A stretch of 64,000 bases of DNA from Verrucomicrobiia bacterium (GCA_030425385.1 JAUIAH010000032.1:1-64000); one strand, 5' to 3'; numbered from the stretch's first letter, positions 1-8,763 are shown. The notes: generated by a model not told the origin, from the sequence alone. Made by a program: numbers and translations.

Positions 1-63
1 TCTCAGGAGGTCCACAGCTCCTTCTCGGAACTCTGGTGTGTAGGTCTTTCTTCTCGTTGGCAT
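1..63 (-). CDS. IS3-type transposase OrfA, N-terminal fragment (runs off left edge)
   Basis: The minus strand from 63 reads as an ATG-initiated frame whose first residues, MPTRRKTYTPEFREGAVDLL, match the start of the helix-turn-helix transposase subunit (HTH_Tnp_1) of IS3-family elements, where an R-R-x-Y-T-x-E-F-R/K core followed by A-V-x-L is typical. Only 21 codons lie in the window, so it is impossible to say whether the element is intact. The sequence just upstream of the start (65-89) contains a GGTCTG/CAGACC inverted pair that could lie close to the element's end. The family call rests on this short motif alone, but the motif is distinctive. Confidence 0.72.
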   Translation of the reverse strand, partial: MPTRRKTYTPEFREGAVDLLR

Positions 64-1092
64 GGTCTGTATCAGGTTGTGTCAGACCTGCTCGATCCTG
101 TCCATCGTTTCGGGGGAACTTCACTCCAGCTAATTCCGTTGGAAGATAGCCAACAATCACGCGAAAGCTGTCAATGTCGTCGTCGATATAACTTTTTTGA
201 GGTTTTTAACTGGCTTTAGGAACGGCGCAAGAACAACTTCCGATGTTTCTCTGAGAACGACGCCCGTAGAACCGGACTAGCGGGTTCCTCTCCATATCTA
301 ATAAGTAATTCCTGCGCCGTTCCTTACCGTTCATCAAATGCCCGATCACCAACGCGGTAGCTGAGGGGTTGAACCGAATGATCAGACAAAGACGGAATCT
401 AGCGAGTGGCTATCGGAGCGTGGAATGCTTCAAAGACATCATCTACCTGACACTGGGAGACCTTGATTTGCCTGGGGAAATAACTGTGGACCAGCAACTG
501 GAATGGACATAAAGACATGCATACATCACATTCGCAAGAACATGGCGACGGCGAAAGTGAATATGCCAAGGGATCCCGGAGGGCGCGAAGCGGACGAGGA
601 CAGCCCTTGACACCTTCACTGGAGCTGCTTGATTGTTGCCAGTTCTGAGATGCTGCTTTGCCTTATCAGGGAAGTAGATTTCTTTCTTTTCCTACTGCCC
701 CAATACCGTTTGGAAAACGTCTTAGATATTGGTTCGCCGCTGTACAAGTGACGACCGCAGATCCTCCGATCCCTTTCCCGAGAAATACCGTCTCGAACGC
801 ATTAATCTACTTTGCGAAACTCGAATTTAGCCCATTTTATGACGCTCACTTTATTTGCGATTTCTTCTTGATATTTCTTGAGGCGATGTTAGCCCTTCCG
901 CATTTGAGGAAGTGAGCTCTACTGAGGAGTGCCTTGAATATCTTTCCTTTCCTTTCCGCAGGGCGCTCTGAAGTTCGTCCATGGTTCGGTAGCCGATTCC
1001 AGGCCAACACCATCCGTCTAGGGCTGAGGTATCGATAGCCCCCTCGCCCCGAAGTGCGCCTTGAGCGACCATAGAAGCATGGGCTTAAGGAT
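64..1092. other. About 1 kb without a supportable gene
   Basis: This stretch is less GC-rich than the rest of the window, and no frame in it resembles a protein family I know. A short minus-strand frame (851-1072) and a plus-strand frame (658-915) exist, but neither has a recognisable motif, a convincing start context or normal composition. The region lies between an IS3-type transposase start and a broken DUF1963 gene, so it is probably remnant DNA. An inverted repeat at 218-324 is listed separately. Confidence 0.5.
218..324. repeat. Imperfect inverted repeat enclosing a 107-bp unit
   Basis: The left arm AGGAACGGCGCAAGAA (218-233) is matched by TTCCTGCGCCGTTCCT (309-324), its reverse complement with 15 of 16 positions identical. 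The interior of about 75 bp is not coding. The size and the terminal arms resemble a small non-autonomous element (MITE-like) or a large cruciform or RNA hairpin. No obvious target-site duplication was seen outside the arms. Confidence 0.5.
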
Positions 1093-1851
1093 TTACGGCT
1101 GACATAGAAGTGTTCCTGTTTTCTCCATCCGGCACCAGAACAAAAACGCTTTGCCGCCTTTCAGGCCGAGATTAAGGTGTAGTCCATCTTGCAATTGATA
1201 GAGGAGTTCCATAGGAATCTTGCAACATGGACAGACAGGGCATTCAATGTCTTGTATCCATGCAGGCCATCCGAAGGCCTTATCATCTGGAATATGCAGA
1301 GATTCTAAGTTTTTCAATACGTCATCAGTTAGTTCTTTGCCATCGCGAAAAAGACCGCTCCCCATGTTGCCTGCCCCTCGTTTGAATGGAATCTGCTTCA
1401 ATTCCCCTAAATCAATTAGTTCGATAACACTGGGTTAGTCAGAGATTTGTAGCCAATGCGTCACTAGATGGCTTTCTAACGCTTCAACATCTGGCAATTC
1501 TGATTCTCGATATCGTTCGTTGGTATTTTGGGGGAATATTGCAATATGCGATCCCGCATTGAATGCGTCAAAAATCTCTGCGTTTTCACGCAAAGCGCAC
1601 CGTTCGTCTAAGCATTGGTAAACTTGGACGAGCTCAGAATAATCGGCATTGTTAAGCTCCGCAAGATCAATTTGGAAGAGAAATGAAAGAGGGTGACCAC
1701 ACCCACCACAAGAAGGCCACTCTCCATCTTTGTGGTAATTGGGCCACCCGCCATATTTTGTGCTTGTTGGCTCCAAATTTGTGACGCGAAGACCAATTAT
1801 TGGCAGGAAGGCATCCCGTGCGTGTTTCGTTTGCAGCTTGCTATTTTCCAT
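1093..1851 (-). pseudogene. DUF1963-family protein interrupted by an in-frame TAA
   Basis: The N-terminal piece (1851-1435) contains the YGGWPNY, EWPSCGGCGHPLSFLFQIDL-type signature of DUF1963/YwqG-like proteins, with a C-x-x-C pair and a Q-I-D-L strand. The C-terminal piece contains a second family-like segment, FGWPAWIQDIECPVCPCC. The two are separated by one TAA at 1435-1437, and the frame continues unchanged afterwards (PSVIELIDLGELKQIPF), so the two open frames are one gene of about 252 codons with a single nonsense codon. The only start for the second half would be an internal TTG at 1401. ATG 1851 is preferred over TTG 1854. DUF1963 proteins have no settled biochemical function. No partner is visible; the surroundings are IS debris. 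The gene is probably inactivated unless the stop is suppressed or is a sequence error. Confidence 0.72.
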
Positions 1852-2025
1852 CAAGGAAAGGTGACTTCAAAGGCAAAGGTGATCAAGCGTTTTCTTCAGG
1901 GTGAAGAGCCATCTGGTCCTCCAATTATCAAGCCATTTCTTTTAGCTCCGTAAGCCAATGACGGGTACCCGATGCGAAAGGTCTTGACTTCCGGTTGGGC
2001 AACGCCGGCTCCCCTGAATTCGGCG

Positions 2026-2322
2026 TCAGGCTTCGATCAACTTCGCCTTATAGCTGGCTGGGGTCAGGGTGTGCACCGTTAGGTTCGTTGCCAGTGGCAA
2101 GCGGTCCAGCAGCCAGCTTAGGTAGTCACGAGGATTAATCCCTCGGCGCAGGCAACTTCCCAATAGACTGTAGAGCGTGGCCGCATACTGGCCCGCCCCA
2201 ACGTCACCGATAAACATCCAATTCTTTTTGCCCAGAGCACAGGGGCGGATCGCATTCTCCACGCCGTTGTTGTCGATCTCCAAGTGGCCGTTCTTCTCGC
2301 CGAGATATACCTGTAGGCTCTC
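2026..2322 (-). mobile_element. IS66-family transposase (TnpC), C-terminal remnant
   Basis: The frame reads EIDNNGVENAIRPCALGKKN, then a GD..G...AA.LYSLLGSC segment and RRGINPRDYL, ending LTPASYKAKLIEA before TGA at 2026. This is the very conserved C-terminal end of the IS66 transposase catalytic domain, including the N-G/A-V-E-N motif with the last acidic residue of the DDE triad. Upstream codons back to about 2322 (SLQVYLGEKNGHL) still fit the family, then similarity stops abruptly and the frame joins another gene's coding sequence. No N-terminal part, accessory tnpA/tnpB or terminal repeat was found, so this is an inactive remnant of roughly 95 residues out of about 500. Confidence 0.85.
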
Positions 2323-4181
2323 TTAAGCTATTCTGTAACTGCGCCACTTTCAAATTGATAGCCGATCTCCCATAATCTTCGATTAAGCGTCGCTGATACT
2401 TTGGCAATCGAATCACATGTGTTGGATCTCCAAGAGGATCATATTCTTCCCAATACGTGCTATCGATTACAAAATCAACAGGCAAAAGCCTTAAAGCGCC
2501 TGCGCCTTCGTCGACGTGCACCGTGTTGGAGAATGTTTTATCGTGTTCGTTCCAGATAATGAAACTGCTGTTTGGCCCTAAATTGATTGTTAGCTTTTGA
2601 TTAGGATGGTCCAATGGATTTGAAATTTCGAACCGATATCCCAATCCTTTTTGAAGAAATGCAGTGGCGGGAACCAAATCCTCTTGAACAAGGTTGAGAA
2701 TATGCTGATCGAGTTCGTCCAACAGAGAAAACTTGACATTACTCCCAGGGCTGTAAGTGTCTACAGCCACCGGTTCAAAGATCAATGAGGTGTCGTCATC
2801 CATTGCATTGACGACGCCATCACCATCAATGTCTCCATCACGTTCGTCTGCAGTGCCATCATCGTCTATATCGCTGTTGCCGTGAGAATAAGTTGACCAA
2901 CTGGCTTCACCGCTTGGGTTACCTTCAAAACCCTCGAATCCAGGCACTGCGTTTGCGTCAGCTGCTACCACGGTTGTGTACGCCGACCACCAAAACCCTC
3001 CTGTTTTGAACCAAAATTTATTGTAAAGAGTGATCGCGGTCGTTGGAAGGCCTGATACAGCAATCTGGGATGCGGCCCCAATGGCCGAACTCGCGAAGAG
3101 ATTACTACTTCCATGGCTCGTTCCCACGTGTAGAAGCCATTCTTCGATTTGACCGTTGTTAGGTGTCCAGGTATAGGTGGGAAGATTGTTAGAATTCGTA
3201 GAGAACATTGATCTATCGGGAGGATTTAACAACTGAGGATATCCGCCAACAAACGTGTTGTAATAATAGTCTCGATACTCCCAGGAAGATGAGGTGCCAT
3301 TGAGATGCCGACTCCAAAGTCGAAAGTGGACGATGCGACCATTAGTTGGAATACCTCCCAAAGTATAGGAGGTGCCCTGGGGGTTTTTGTTCTTGATGTC
3401 AAAGGCACCTGGCTCTGAACCAACGTAGAGCCAGTAGTAGAGGGGATTGGAATCGTGAGGATCCCATGAGAATGTATAAGGATCGCCTACCAATAATCCG
3501 CTTGACGGGTTTGTCATAGCGGTATCATTGACGGTTGAATACCTGTAGGTTCTATTCTTCCAAATTCCTTGGCTATTGTAATACCAGAGGGTGACATAGA
3601 TGGAAGCTCCATTACTAATGGGAAGATTCGAGATATTGTGATGGCCTGAAGAACCCGCACCAACGCCATCATTAAAGATTAAAGATGTCTTTCCCGTTGT
3701 ATGATGTGCCTATCCAGAGATGCCAATACTGAACATCCACGCTATTAGAGGTCCACGTGAATTTCGTGCTTTCGCCGGTGAGCACGCCTCCATCACTTGG
3801 CGTGAGCATTTGGGGCTTGTTTTGATTCTGGAAGCAGAAGTCGGAGGAGTGCCAGCTACCGTTCTGTTGGAAGTGGAGACGGATGAAGATTTCGTCCGTG
3901 GTGTAGAGGCTGTAGGTTGTGTGGCTGCTCGTGCTACTGGAGAGTACGCCCGAGTCGAAGAGGATGGTGCTGCCGATGGTGTAACCGCCGGTGAGGCGGT
4001 AGGCGGTGATGCCGCTGGTGCCGCCGTCTGTCCAGTTGAACGTGGCCGTCGTGCCGCCACCGATATTCGTCCATGGGACAGGACTGGTGATGTGCGGTCG
4101 CGCGAGGACGGTGATGATGGTGAATTGGGCCATGGCTACGGTGAAGACCGAGGCACGGATGAACGTGTGTTGCCATTTCAT
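2323..4181 (-). pseudogene. Secreted repeat-module surface protein, frameshifted and truncated by IS66 debris
   Basis: An ATG at 4181 gives MKWQHTFIRASVFTVAMAQ, a plausible signal peptide. The protein then has at least three beta-rich modules of about 100 residues with the pattern L-x-G-x3-F-T-W, YW-L/H-x-V/I-G-T-S, L-P-x-x-G, and a W/Y-rich end (for example YWHLWIGTS, YWLYVGSEP, EWLLHVGTS). These resemble the fibronectin-like repeats of many secreted proteins. A D-rich stretch (DIDDDGTADERDGDIDGDG) near 2800-2900 looks like thrombospondin type-3 calcium loops. The frame changes by one base at the CCC run 3693-3695 (GGG on the coding strand); removing one G restores SYNGKTSLIFNDG and the module pattern. 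The C-terminus ends at about 2322, where IS66 sequence begins. It starts 28 bp after the gene at 4210-4947 and may have been its operon partner. Confidence 0.7.
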
Positions 4182-4209
4182 GATTTCGGCTGGCTGAGTT
4201 TCCTGGCGA

Positions 4210-4947
4210 TTAGCGGGCGGATGGCGCAGGGGCGGGCGGTGTTTTGCGTCCGATGGCGGTGACCTTGTAGAAGCCGTTGGCGTGACGGCGCTTGTCCTTC
4301 CATTTGCCGGCGGGGAAGATGCCGAGGTTTTTCCATTGCTGGCCGTCGCTGGAATAGTGGATTTGGTAACGTTGCCCGCGAGATTCCGGCAAGGGGATGC
4401 TGATCTCGTTGCGGGCTTGATCGAGTTTAGCGCTGTTCGAGATGGAGAGGCCGGAGCCGTGCGTGGCCTCGGGTGGGAGCTTTCCGATGGGGACGATCCG
4501 GGATGGGGCAGATGGGAGACCTTTGATGGTTTTGGCTTTGCCAGTGGCTGGCTGTTGGGGTTCGATCTCGATCCGTTGGACGTTTCCCTTCCCGTCTGCG
4601 ACCCGAACGGCTCGCTGGTCGAAGCCTGAAGGGACATCGATGGCGTAGATGGATTTACCGAAGACCTTTTCGTTTCGCGTGTCCACGGCTCCCGCAGCTT
4701 CGAGCATTTCCTTAGTTGGCGTTGGCTCCGGCCCTTGCTTTTGTGAGTTCAGCGCTGCGCGAGGATCGCGTTTGCGCAACGGTGTGAGGGTAAGTGCGCT
4801 CTTCTTCTCGTTTGGGGCGTCGCTGATGTGCGGTTTGGAGCGATCTTTAATGACCTGAGGCGGTGCCTCAGGGCTTGGAGATTCTTGGGCGATGAGGCAA
4901 GCGAGCGTGCCGACGAGGGTGGCCATGGCGGTGGTGGTGCTTTTCAT
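4210..4947 (-). CDS. Secreted protein of unknown function
   Basis: The start is placed at ATG 4947 because it gives MKSTTTAMATLVGTLACLIA followed by QESPSPEAPPQ, a typical signal peptide and proline-rich mature N-terminus; the open frame upstream of it has no such character. The 245-residue product has a basic, proline-rich middle and a C-terminal segment around residues 185-240 (ISIPLPESRGQRYQIHYSSD, then WKNLGIFPAG and GFYKVTAIG). That segment resembles the beta-sandwich found at the C-terminus of many Verrucomicrobia secreted proteins, with a Y-x-I/V-x-x-S-x-D-x-x-x-W motif. No catalytic residues were recognised. It lies 28 bp upstream of the broken repeat-module gene on the same strand, which suggests joint expression, perhaps as a surface-associated pair. 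Confidence 0.6.
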   Translation of the reverse strand: MKSTTTAMATLVGTLACLIAQESPSPEAPPQVIKDRSKPHISDAPNEKKSALTLTPLRKRDPRAALNSQKQGPEPTPTKEMLEAAGAVDTRNEKVFGKSIYAIDVPSGFDQRAVRVADGKGNVQRIEIEPQQPATGKAKTIKGLPSAPSRIVPIGKLPPEATHGSGLSISNSAKLDQARNEISIPLPESRGQRYQIHYSSDGQQWKNLGIFPAGKWKDKRRHANGFYKVTAIGRKTPPAPAPSAR

Positions 4948-5263
4948 GAGGGTACGGTGATTCTGATAGGTGAATGGGTGCGTATTCCTGCGACGGCGAA
5001 GACAGGACATGATCGGGGCGTTGCGATACCCCAGTGAGAACGACGGTGGACTGCGTGACGGGAAGAGCCTTTTGTTAGGCCTGAACTGTAGGGGCTGGAA
5101 AGCCCCCCCGAACACTATTACTAAAAGGCTTGCAGATGATCCCCACCACACGGAGGCGCTTCTCTTCGAGCAAACGCTCGCCACGCAATCGCAATCGCAT
5201 GATTTCCATTGAGGCGTGTCAGCGGGCCATCTATCGTAGCTTATAAGAATCTGTTAAGATTTT
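4948..5263. other. Intergenic region with a short GC-rich hairpin
   Basis: This 316-bp gap separates two minus-strand genes. It contains a perfect six-pair hairpin GGGGCT-GGAA-AGCCCC at 5091-5106. No T-run follows on either strand, so it is only a weak terminator candidate; it could equally be a leader structure for the gene starting at 4947. A GTTAGG hexamer is present near 5075. No promoter could be placed with confidence. Confidence 0.35.
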
Positions 5264-6433
5264 TCAGGGAAGCGCGCTGATGGCGTGCGAGAAGCGTTTG
5301 AGGCCTTCGGCGAGCATGGCACGCGGACAGCCGAGGTTCCAGCGGACGAAGCCGGGCGCGCCGAAATCGCGTCCGTTGGAAAGTGTGAGGCCGTGTTTCT
5401 GGAAGTGGGCGACAAGGTGGATGTCCGTGCCTAACGGACGCACATCGAGCCAAGCTAGGTAGGTGGCTTCGGCTTTGGTGAGGGGGAGATCGGGATGATG
5501 GGTGGCGAGGTAGTCTGCGAAGAAGGCGTGGTTGTCACGCAGGGTCTCAAGCAGGGCTTGGCGCCAGGGTTCGCCATGGCGGAAGGCGGCGGCGGTAGCG
5601 GTGTAGCCGAAGACATTGACGGGGGCGATCCAGCAGCCCATGGCTTGGCGAAAGGCCACTCGCAGGTTGCCATCGGGGATCACTGCGAAGGCGCAGCCAA
5701 CGCCAGCGATGTTGTAGGTCTTGCTAGCAGCCATGAGGGTAATGATCGATTTCTGCCAGTCGTGATCGAGGTGGAGAGCGCTGATGTGTGGCGTGCGCTC
5801 CTCGTCGAGGATAAGGTCGCAATGGATCTCATCTGAGCATAACAGTAGCTCATGGCGAGCGCAGAAATCGCCTAACCAATCGAGTTCTTCCCGCGTGTAG
5901 ACGCGGCCCACGGGGTTGTGGGGATTGCAGAGGATGAAGAGTCCGGTGTCGGGACGAACGGCTTCTTCGAGCGCTTGTCGATCCCAGGTGAGTCGACCTG
6001 ATTCCTCGACGAGAGGAACCTGCAAGACGTCGAGAGCGCCATCGAGCGGTGCCTTGAGGAAGGGCGGGTAGATCGGGGTGCAGGTGAGGATGGATCGTGC
6101 CCCCTGTGTGCGGGCGACGGCGGCGGTGACGCTCAAGGCCGGGACGAGTCCTGGCAGCCATACCAACCAGGAGCCTTCGGCGTGAATCCGATGCCGCGTA
6201 CGCAGGTAGTGTAGGACGGCTTCTTTCTCTTCAATCGTGGGATAGGCGTAACCAAAGACCCCGTGGGCAGCCCGTTTCTCCAGGGCTGCGACGACTTCTG
6301 GGGGCGATGTGAAGTCCATGTCCGCCACCCAGAAGGGGAGGGCATCGCCTCCATGCAGGTCCCATTTCAACGACCCTGAACCGCGTCGGTCAGGAGCTTG
6401 GTGAAAGTCAACGTCAACATCATTGGCCGCCAT
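5264..6433 (-). CDS. PatB/MalY-type PLP-dependent aminotransferase / cystathionine beta-lyase
   Basis: This is a 389-residue fold-type I PLP enzyme. Visible signatures are the N-terminal LKWDLHGGDALPFWVADMDF segment typical of the MalY/PatB group (residues 22-41), CNPHNPVGR (169-177), SDEIHCDL (200-207) with the cofactor-contacting Asp, and the Schiff-base lysine in AASKTYNIAG (K238). Members of this family cleave cystathionine or cysteine S-conjugates to pyruvate, ammonia and a thiol; some have regulatory roles or act as aminotransferases, so the exact substrate is uncertain. ATG 6433 was chosen because family similarity begins about 20 residues after it and the open frame further upstream lacks family features. 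The gene is 25 bp downstream of the thioredoxin-fold gene (stop 6459) on the same strand and may be co-transcribed with it. Confidence 0.88.
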   Translation of the reverse strand: MAANDVDVDFHQAPDRRGSGSLKWDLHGGDALPFWVADMDFTSPPEVVAALEKRAAHGVFGYAYPTIEEKEAVLHYLRTRHRIHAEGSWLVWLPGLVPALSVTAAVARTQGARSILTCTPIYPPFLKAPLDGALDVLQVPLVEESGRLTWDRQALEEAVRPDTGLFILCNPHNPVGRVYTREELDWLGDFCARHELLLCSDEIHCDLILDEERTPHISALHLDHDWQKSIITLMAASKTYNIAGVGCAFAVIPDGNLRVAFRQAMGCWIAPVNVFGYTATAAAFRHGEPWRQALLETLRDNHAFFADYLATHHPDLPLTKAEATYLAWLDVRPLGTDIHLVAHFQKHGLTLSNGRDFGAPGFVRWNLGCPRAMLAEGLKRFSHAISALP

Positions 6434-6458
6434 GGACCACCCATCGCCATGGGGGGAT

Positions 6459-7523
6459 CTAACGCAAGAAAGTTTCGGCCAGCCAGTCGCGGTCGGGTTT
6501 GGAAAGGAGTACGACGGGATACCGATGCTTCTTGCCATAGGGATCCATGAAGACCACTTCGCGGTCTTCACGAGAGACCTCGACGGCTTTGGCGAAGACC
6601 GCTTCATTCCTATCATTGGTCCAATCACGATAGCCTTTCTCGACAAGACGTTGGTGGCGTTCGCGCTCACGCAAGGCGTGGACTTTCACTTGGTGTTGCA
6701 GTTCATCGAGCACGAGAGGAAAGCGTCCTCGACGATAACCTCGAAAGCGCCACATCTCTTTAGAATCTGGAGAGAAGAGGACGAGGAAGGGGTAACCCAT
6801 GACGTTGAGCTCCTTCTTGACGTGCCGCGTGTAGGGGTGGCTGGCAATGTCAGACTCCGCGAAATCGATCTTTGTCAGGACCATGTAGTCTTTGGCCATG
6901 CGAAGAAAGCGTGTGTGGCGGAAGAGTTCGGTCGCCATGGTCTTCGACGTGCTGCTGCGGACGGAATCGGTCATCCAGAGGAGGAGGAGTTTCCTCTCAG
7001 CACGCGCCTCTCGCATGGCTTGCCGTGGATCGCGTTTCCAACGCCGAAGTTCACTGGGAAGGAGGCCACTATCCACTTGGCCTCCCGTAGGGCTTTCACC
7101 TGATCGCAGTTTCCCAAGGCGCGGCCCCGTGCGTTCGCGTTCTGCCTGGAGGCGCTCCTCTCGCTCACGTCGCTTGTTGCCCCAAGGAAGCCAGGATCGG
7201 CGTGGCTTCTTGGCTTCTGGCAGAGCAGGTGGGGGAGGCGTGCTCGGAGCGGCCTCGGGTGGTGGGGCGATGTTAGTGGGTGGGAGAGTGCTAGAGTCTG
7301 GAATGGTGGTAGGAGGAAGATCTGGCAAGGGATTGACCGGCGCGCGGCTCTCTTCGGGCTCCACCACCACATAGGCGTCCCCAGTGTCGGGGAGGTCGTC
7401 GATAGCGGGACCGAGGTTGTCTCCAAAGAGGGTAGATTCGATCTGGCTCCAACCATGGTTGGCAGGAATCAACGTGATGCTGAGGGTGGCGACCACCAAC
7501 GTAGAGACGGTTCGGAAGCGCAT
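6459..7523 (-). CDS. Secreted thioredoxin-fold protein lacking CxxC, with C-terminal SHD1-like domain
   Basis: ATG 7523 gives a signal peptide (MRFRTVSTLVVATLSITLIP). Residues 60-160 are proline- and charge-rich linker. Residues about 165-285 match the thioredoxin-like fold of DUF255/Thioredoxin_7-type domains (ERKLLLLWMTDS, then a GYPFLVLF strand with the cis-proline), but the active-site CxxC position reads SVRSST (187-192), so dithiol chemistry is not expected. Residues about 298-353 (YRDWTNDRNEAVFAKAVEV ... VVLLSKPDRDWL) fit the SLA1 homology domain 1 pattern R-x-W-T-x-x-x-G/N ... L-S-x-x-D that is common in Planctomycetes and Verrucomicrobia secreted proteins. The likely role is protein-protein binding or scaffolding outside the cytoplasm; this is inferred. 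It precedes the PatB-like gene in the same direction. Confidence 0.7.
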   Translation of the reverse strand: MRFRTVSTLVVATLSITLIPANHGWSQIESTLFGDNLGPAIDDLPDTGDAYVVVEPEESRAPVNPLPDLPPTTIPDSSTLPPTNIAPPPEAAPSTPPPPALPEAKKPRRSWLPWGNKRREREERLQAERERTGPRLGKLRSGESPTGGQVDSGLLPSELRRWKRDPRQAMREARAERKLLLLWMTDSVRSSTSKTMATELFRHTRFLRMAKDYMVLTKIDFAESDIASHPYTRHVKKELNVMGYPFLVLFSPDSKEMWRFRGYRRGRFPLVLDELQHQVKVHALRERERHQRLVEKGYRDWTNDRNEAVFAKAVEVSREDREVVFMDPYGKKHRYPVVLLSKPDRDWLAETFLR

Positions 7524-7671
7524 GGGGAATGTATAGACGCTCTCATGAAACGCGGCAAGCTTAGCGCTTGGACAAATGACACGCTTGTCATGGAGGCGAC
7601 ACGGTTTGGTCATCTGCCCGTGGTTCTATCTCTATGTAACCACTTGAACCCAAACCAGAACAGAATACACC

Positions 7672-8130
7672 ATGAACAAAGCAACCACATCCACCCTAGC
7701 CATCATCGCCCTCAGCGGCGTCCTCGCCTCCAGTCTCGTTGCCCAGGAGAACGGACGACCCAAGCGTCACGGGAAACGTCCTGCCCAGGCACTGATCGAG
7801 AAATTCGATTCGGACGGTGACGGCAAGCTCTCGGAATCGGAGCGAGCCGCCGCGAAAGCCGCCATGGCAGAGCGCCGCGCAGCAGCCGATGCAGATGGTG
7901 ATGGGACCATCACCAAGGAAGAGCGCTTGGCCGCGTTCAAACAGCGTCTGAGCGAGAATGAAGAACTGGCTGCTCGCGTGCTCCAGCGTTTCGATGCGGA
8001 CGAGAACGGCGAGTTGTCCGAAGAGGAACTCGTCAAGGCGGCCAAAGCCGGGAAGCGTCTCCGCGAGCGGGCGAGTGAGCGGAATCGGAAGCCGAAGGGC
8101 CGTCGCGCCAATCGTCGCAATCAAGAGTAG
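7672..8130 (+). CDS. Secreted EF-hand calcium-binding protein
   Basis: The 152-residue product begins with a signal peptide (MNKATTSTLAIIALSGVLASSLVAQ). It carries three EF-hand loops: DSDGDGKLSESE (46-57), DADGDGTITKEE (73-84) and DADENGELSEEE (108-119). Loops one and two have the canonical Asp/Asp/Asp-Gly/Glu pattern; loop three is near-canonical. The C-terminal 30 residues are very basic (RLRERASERNRKPKGRRANR), which could favour binding to nucleic acid or to an acidic polymer. Small EF-hand proteins of this kind are frequent in Verrucomicrobia and Planctomycetes; the specific role is unknown. It is divergent from the thioredoxin-fold gene, with a 148-bp shared upstream region. Confidence 0.85.
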   Translation: MNKATTSTLAIIALSGVLASSLVAQENGRPKRHGKRPAQALIEKFDSDGDGKLSESERAAAKAAMAERRAAADADGDGTITKEERLAAFKQRLSENEELAARVLQRFDADENGELSEEELVKAAKAGKRLRERASERNRKPKGRRANRRNQE

Positions 8131-8263
8131 GCGCCCATTTGCCCCCTCACCTGTACCACACGCCCAACCCAGAGCGGGGCATCTCTATCGAGGTGTCCCG
8201 CTTCTGTTTATCGGACTCTTGAAAGCCGCGATGCAGCCTCAAGCATTGGAGAGATCTTCTAAT

Positions 8264-8277
8264 AATTGTTAACAATT
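8264..8277. promoter_or_regulatory. 14-bp perfect palindrome upstream of the zinc-ribbon gene
   Basis: AATTGTTAACAATT reads identically on both strands and is centred 50 bp before the chosen ATG at 8320. Its position and symmetry suit an operator for a dimeric repressor, but an AT-rich palindrome of this length could also arise by chance, and no cognate regulator is nearby. Confidence 0.4.
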
Positions 8278-8319
8278 GGTTTGCTTGCGGCGCTTGGTGA
8301 ATTTATAGCGTATGTGGAA

Positions 8320-8763
8320 ATGATGAGTGAAAGTGCTCCAGCGGTCCCTGGCTTCCGATCCTTGTCTCAGGCGGGCATCCAACTGCGCGAGCGAGGTGAC
8401 CAGCCGGAGCCTCAGGTGCCATCCTCGCAGGTGGACGCGCATGGTCGACTCCGCGCCGCTGGCAGCGTGGCTGTATTGCCGCGGGAACCAGGCACCAAGC
8501 GACCGCTCCCCAGAGATCGGCAACCCATTCCTCACAGCGTTCCTCCGGGGACTTATGTCGGTCACTTGCCCAGCGTGGAATTCTCGTGTCCCGCGTGCGG
8601 CGTGGTTCTCACGATCACCGAGCCGTCAGCGTATCATGGTCAGGCAGGCCCCTGTCCGCACTGCGCTGCCGTGGTGTTACCGCCGCGAGTCGTTTCGCCC
8701 TTCTCCGAAGCAGAAGCGCCTGCCCCCGACAAGGTGAAGCATTTCTCGGGCTTCGCGATGTGA
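8320..8763 (+). CDS. Small protein with a C-terminal zinc-ribbon-like domain
   Basis: The ATG at 8320 (or 8323) follows GTGGAA at short distance and removes a hydrophobic stretch that would come only from a TTG start at 8266. The 147-residue product has an uninformative, arginine- and proline-rich N-terminal half. A C-terminal zinc ribbon follows: C90-P-A-C93 and C112-P-H-C115, with the intervening segment VVLTITEPSAYHGQAGP. Short proteins of this type, with a C-x2-C ... PCPHC signature, occur repeatedly in Verrucomicrobia, often as small regulatory or membrane-associated proteins. No function is claimed. It stands alone between the EF-hand gene and the secreted gene at 8818. Confidence 0.5.
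   Translation: MMSESAPAVPGFRSLSQAGIQLRERGDQPEPQVPSSQVDAHGRLRAAGSVAVLPREPGTKRPLPRDRQPIPHSVPPGTYVGHLPSVEFSCPACGVVLTITEPSAYHGQAGPCPHCAAVVLPPRVVSPFSEAEAPAPDKVKHFSGFAM

Noticed and set aside
658-1072. Two small frames (plus 658-915, minus 851-1072) in the left noncoding stretch
   Set aside because: No family resemblance, no convincing start signal; treated as chance frames in remnant DNA.
2204-2322. C-terminal extension of the repeat-module protein into the IS66 remnant
   Set aside because: These residues are IS66 sequence read in the wrong frame (PTGISRREERPLGDRQQRR), so they are not genuine protein.
3720-4262. 180-codon plus-strand frame opposite the broken repeat-module gene
   Set aside because: Composition looks like a shadow of the minus-strand signal peptide and repeat-module sequence; no family motif.
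5091-5106. GC hairpin as a rho-independent terminator
   Set aside because: Stem is only six pairs and no T-run follows, so I list it only as part of the intergenic note.
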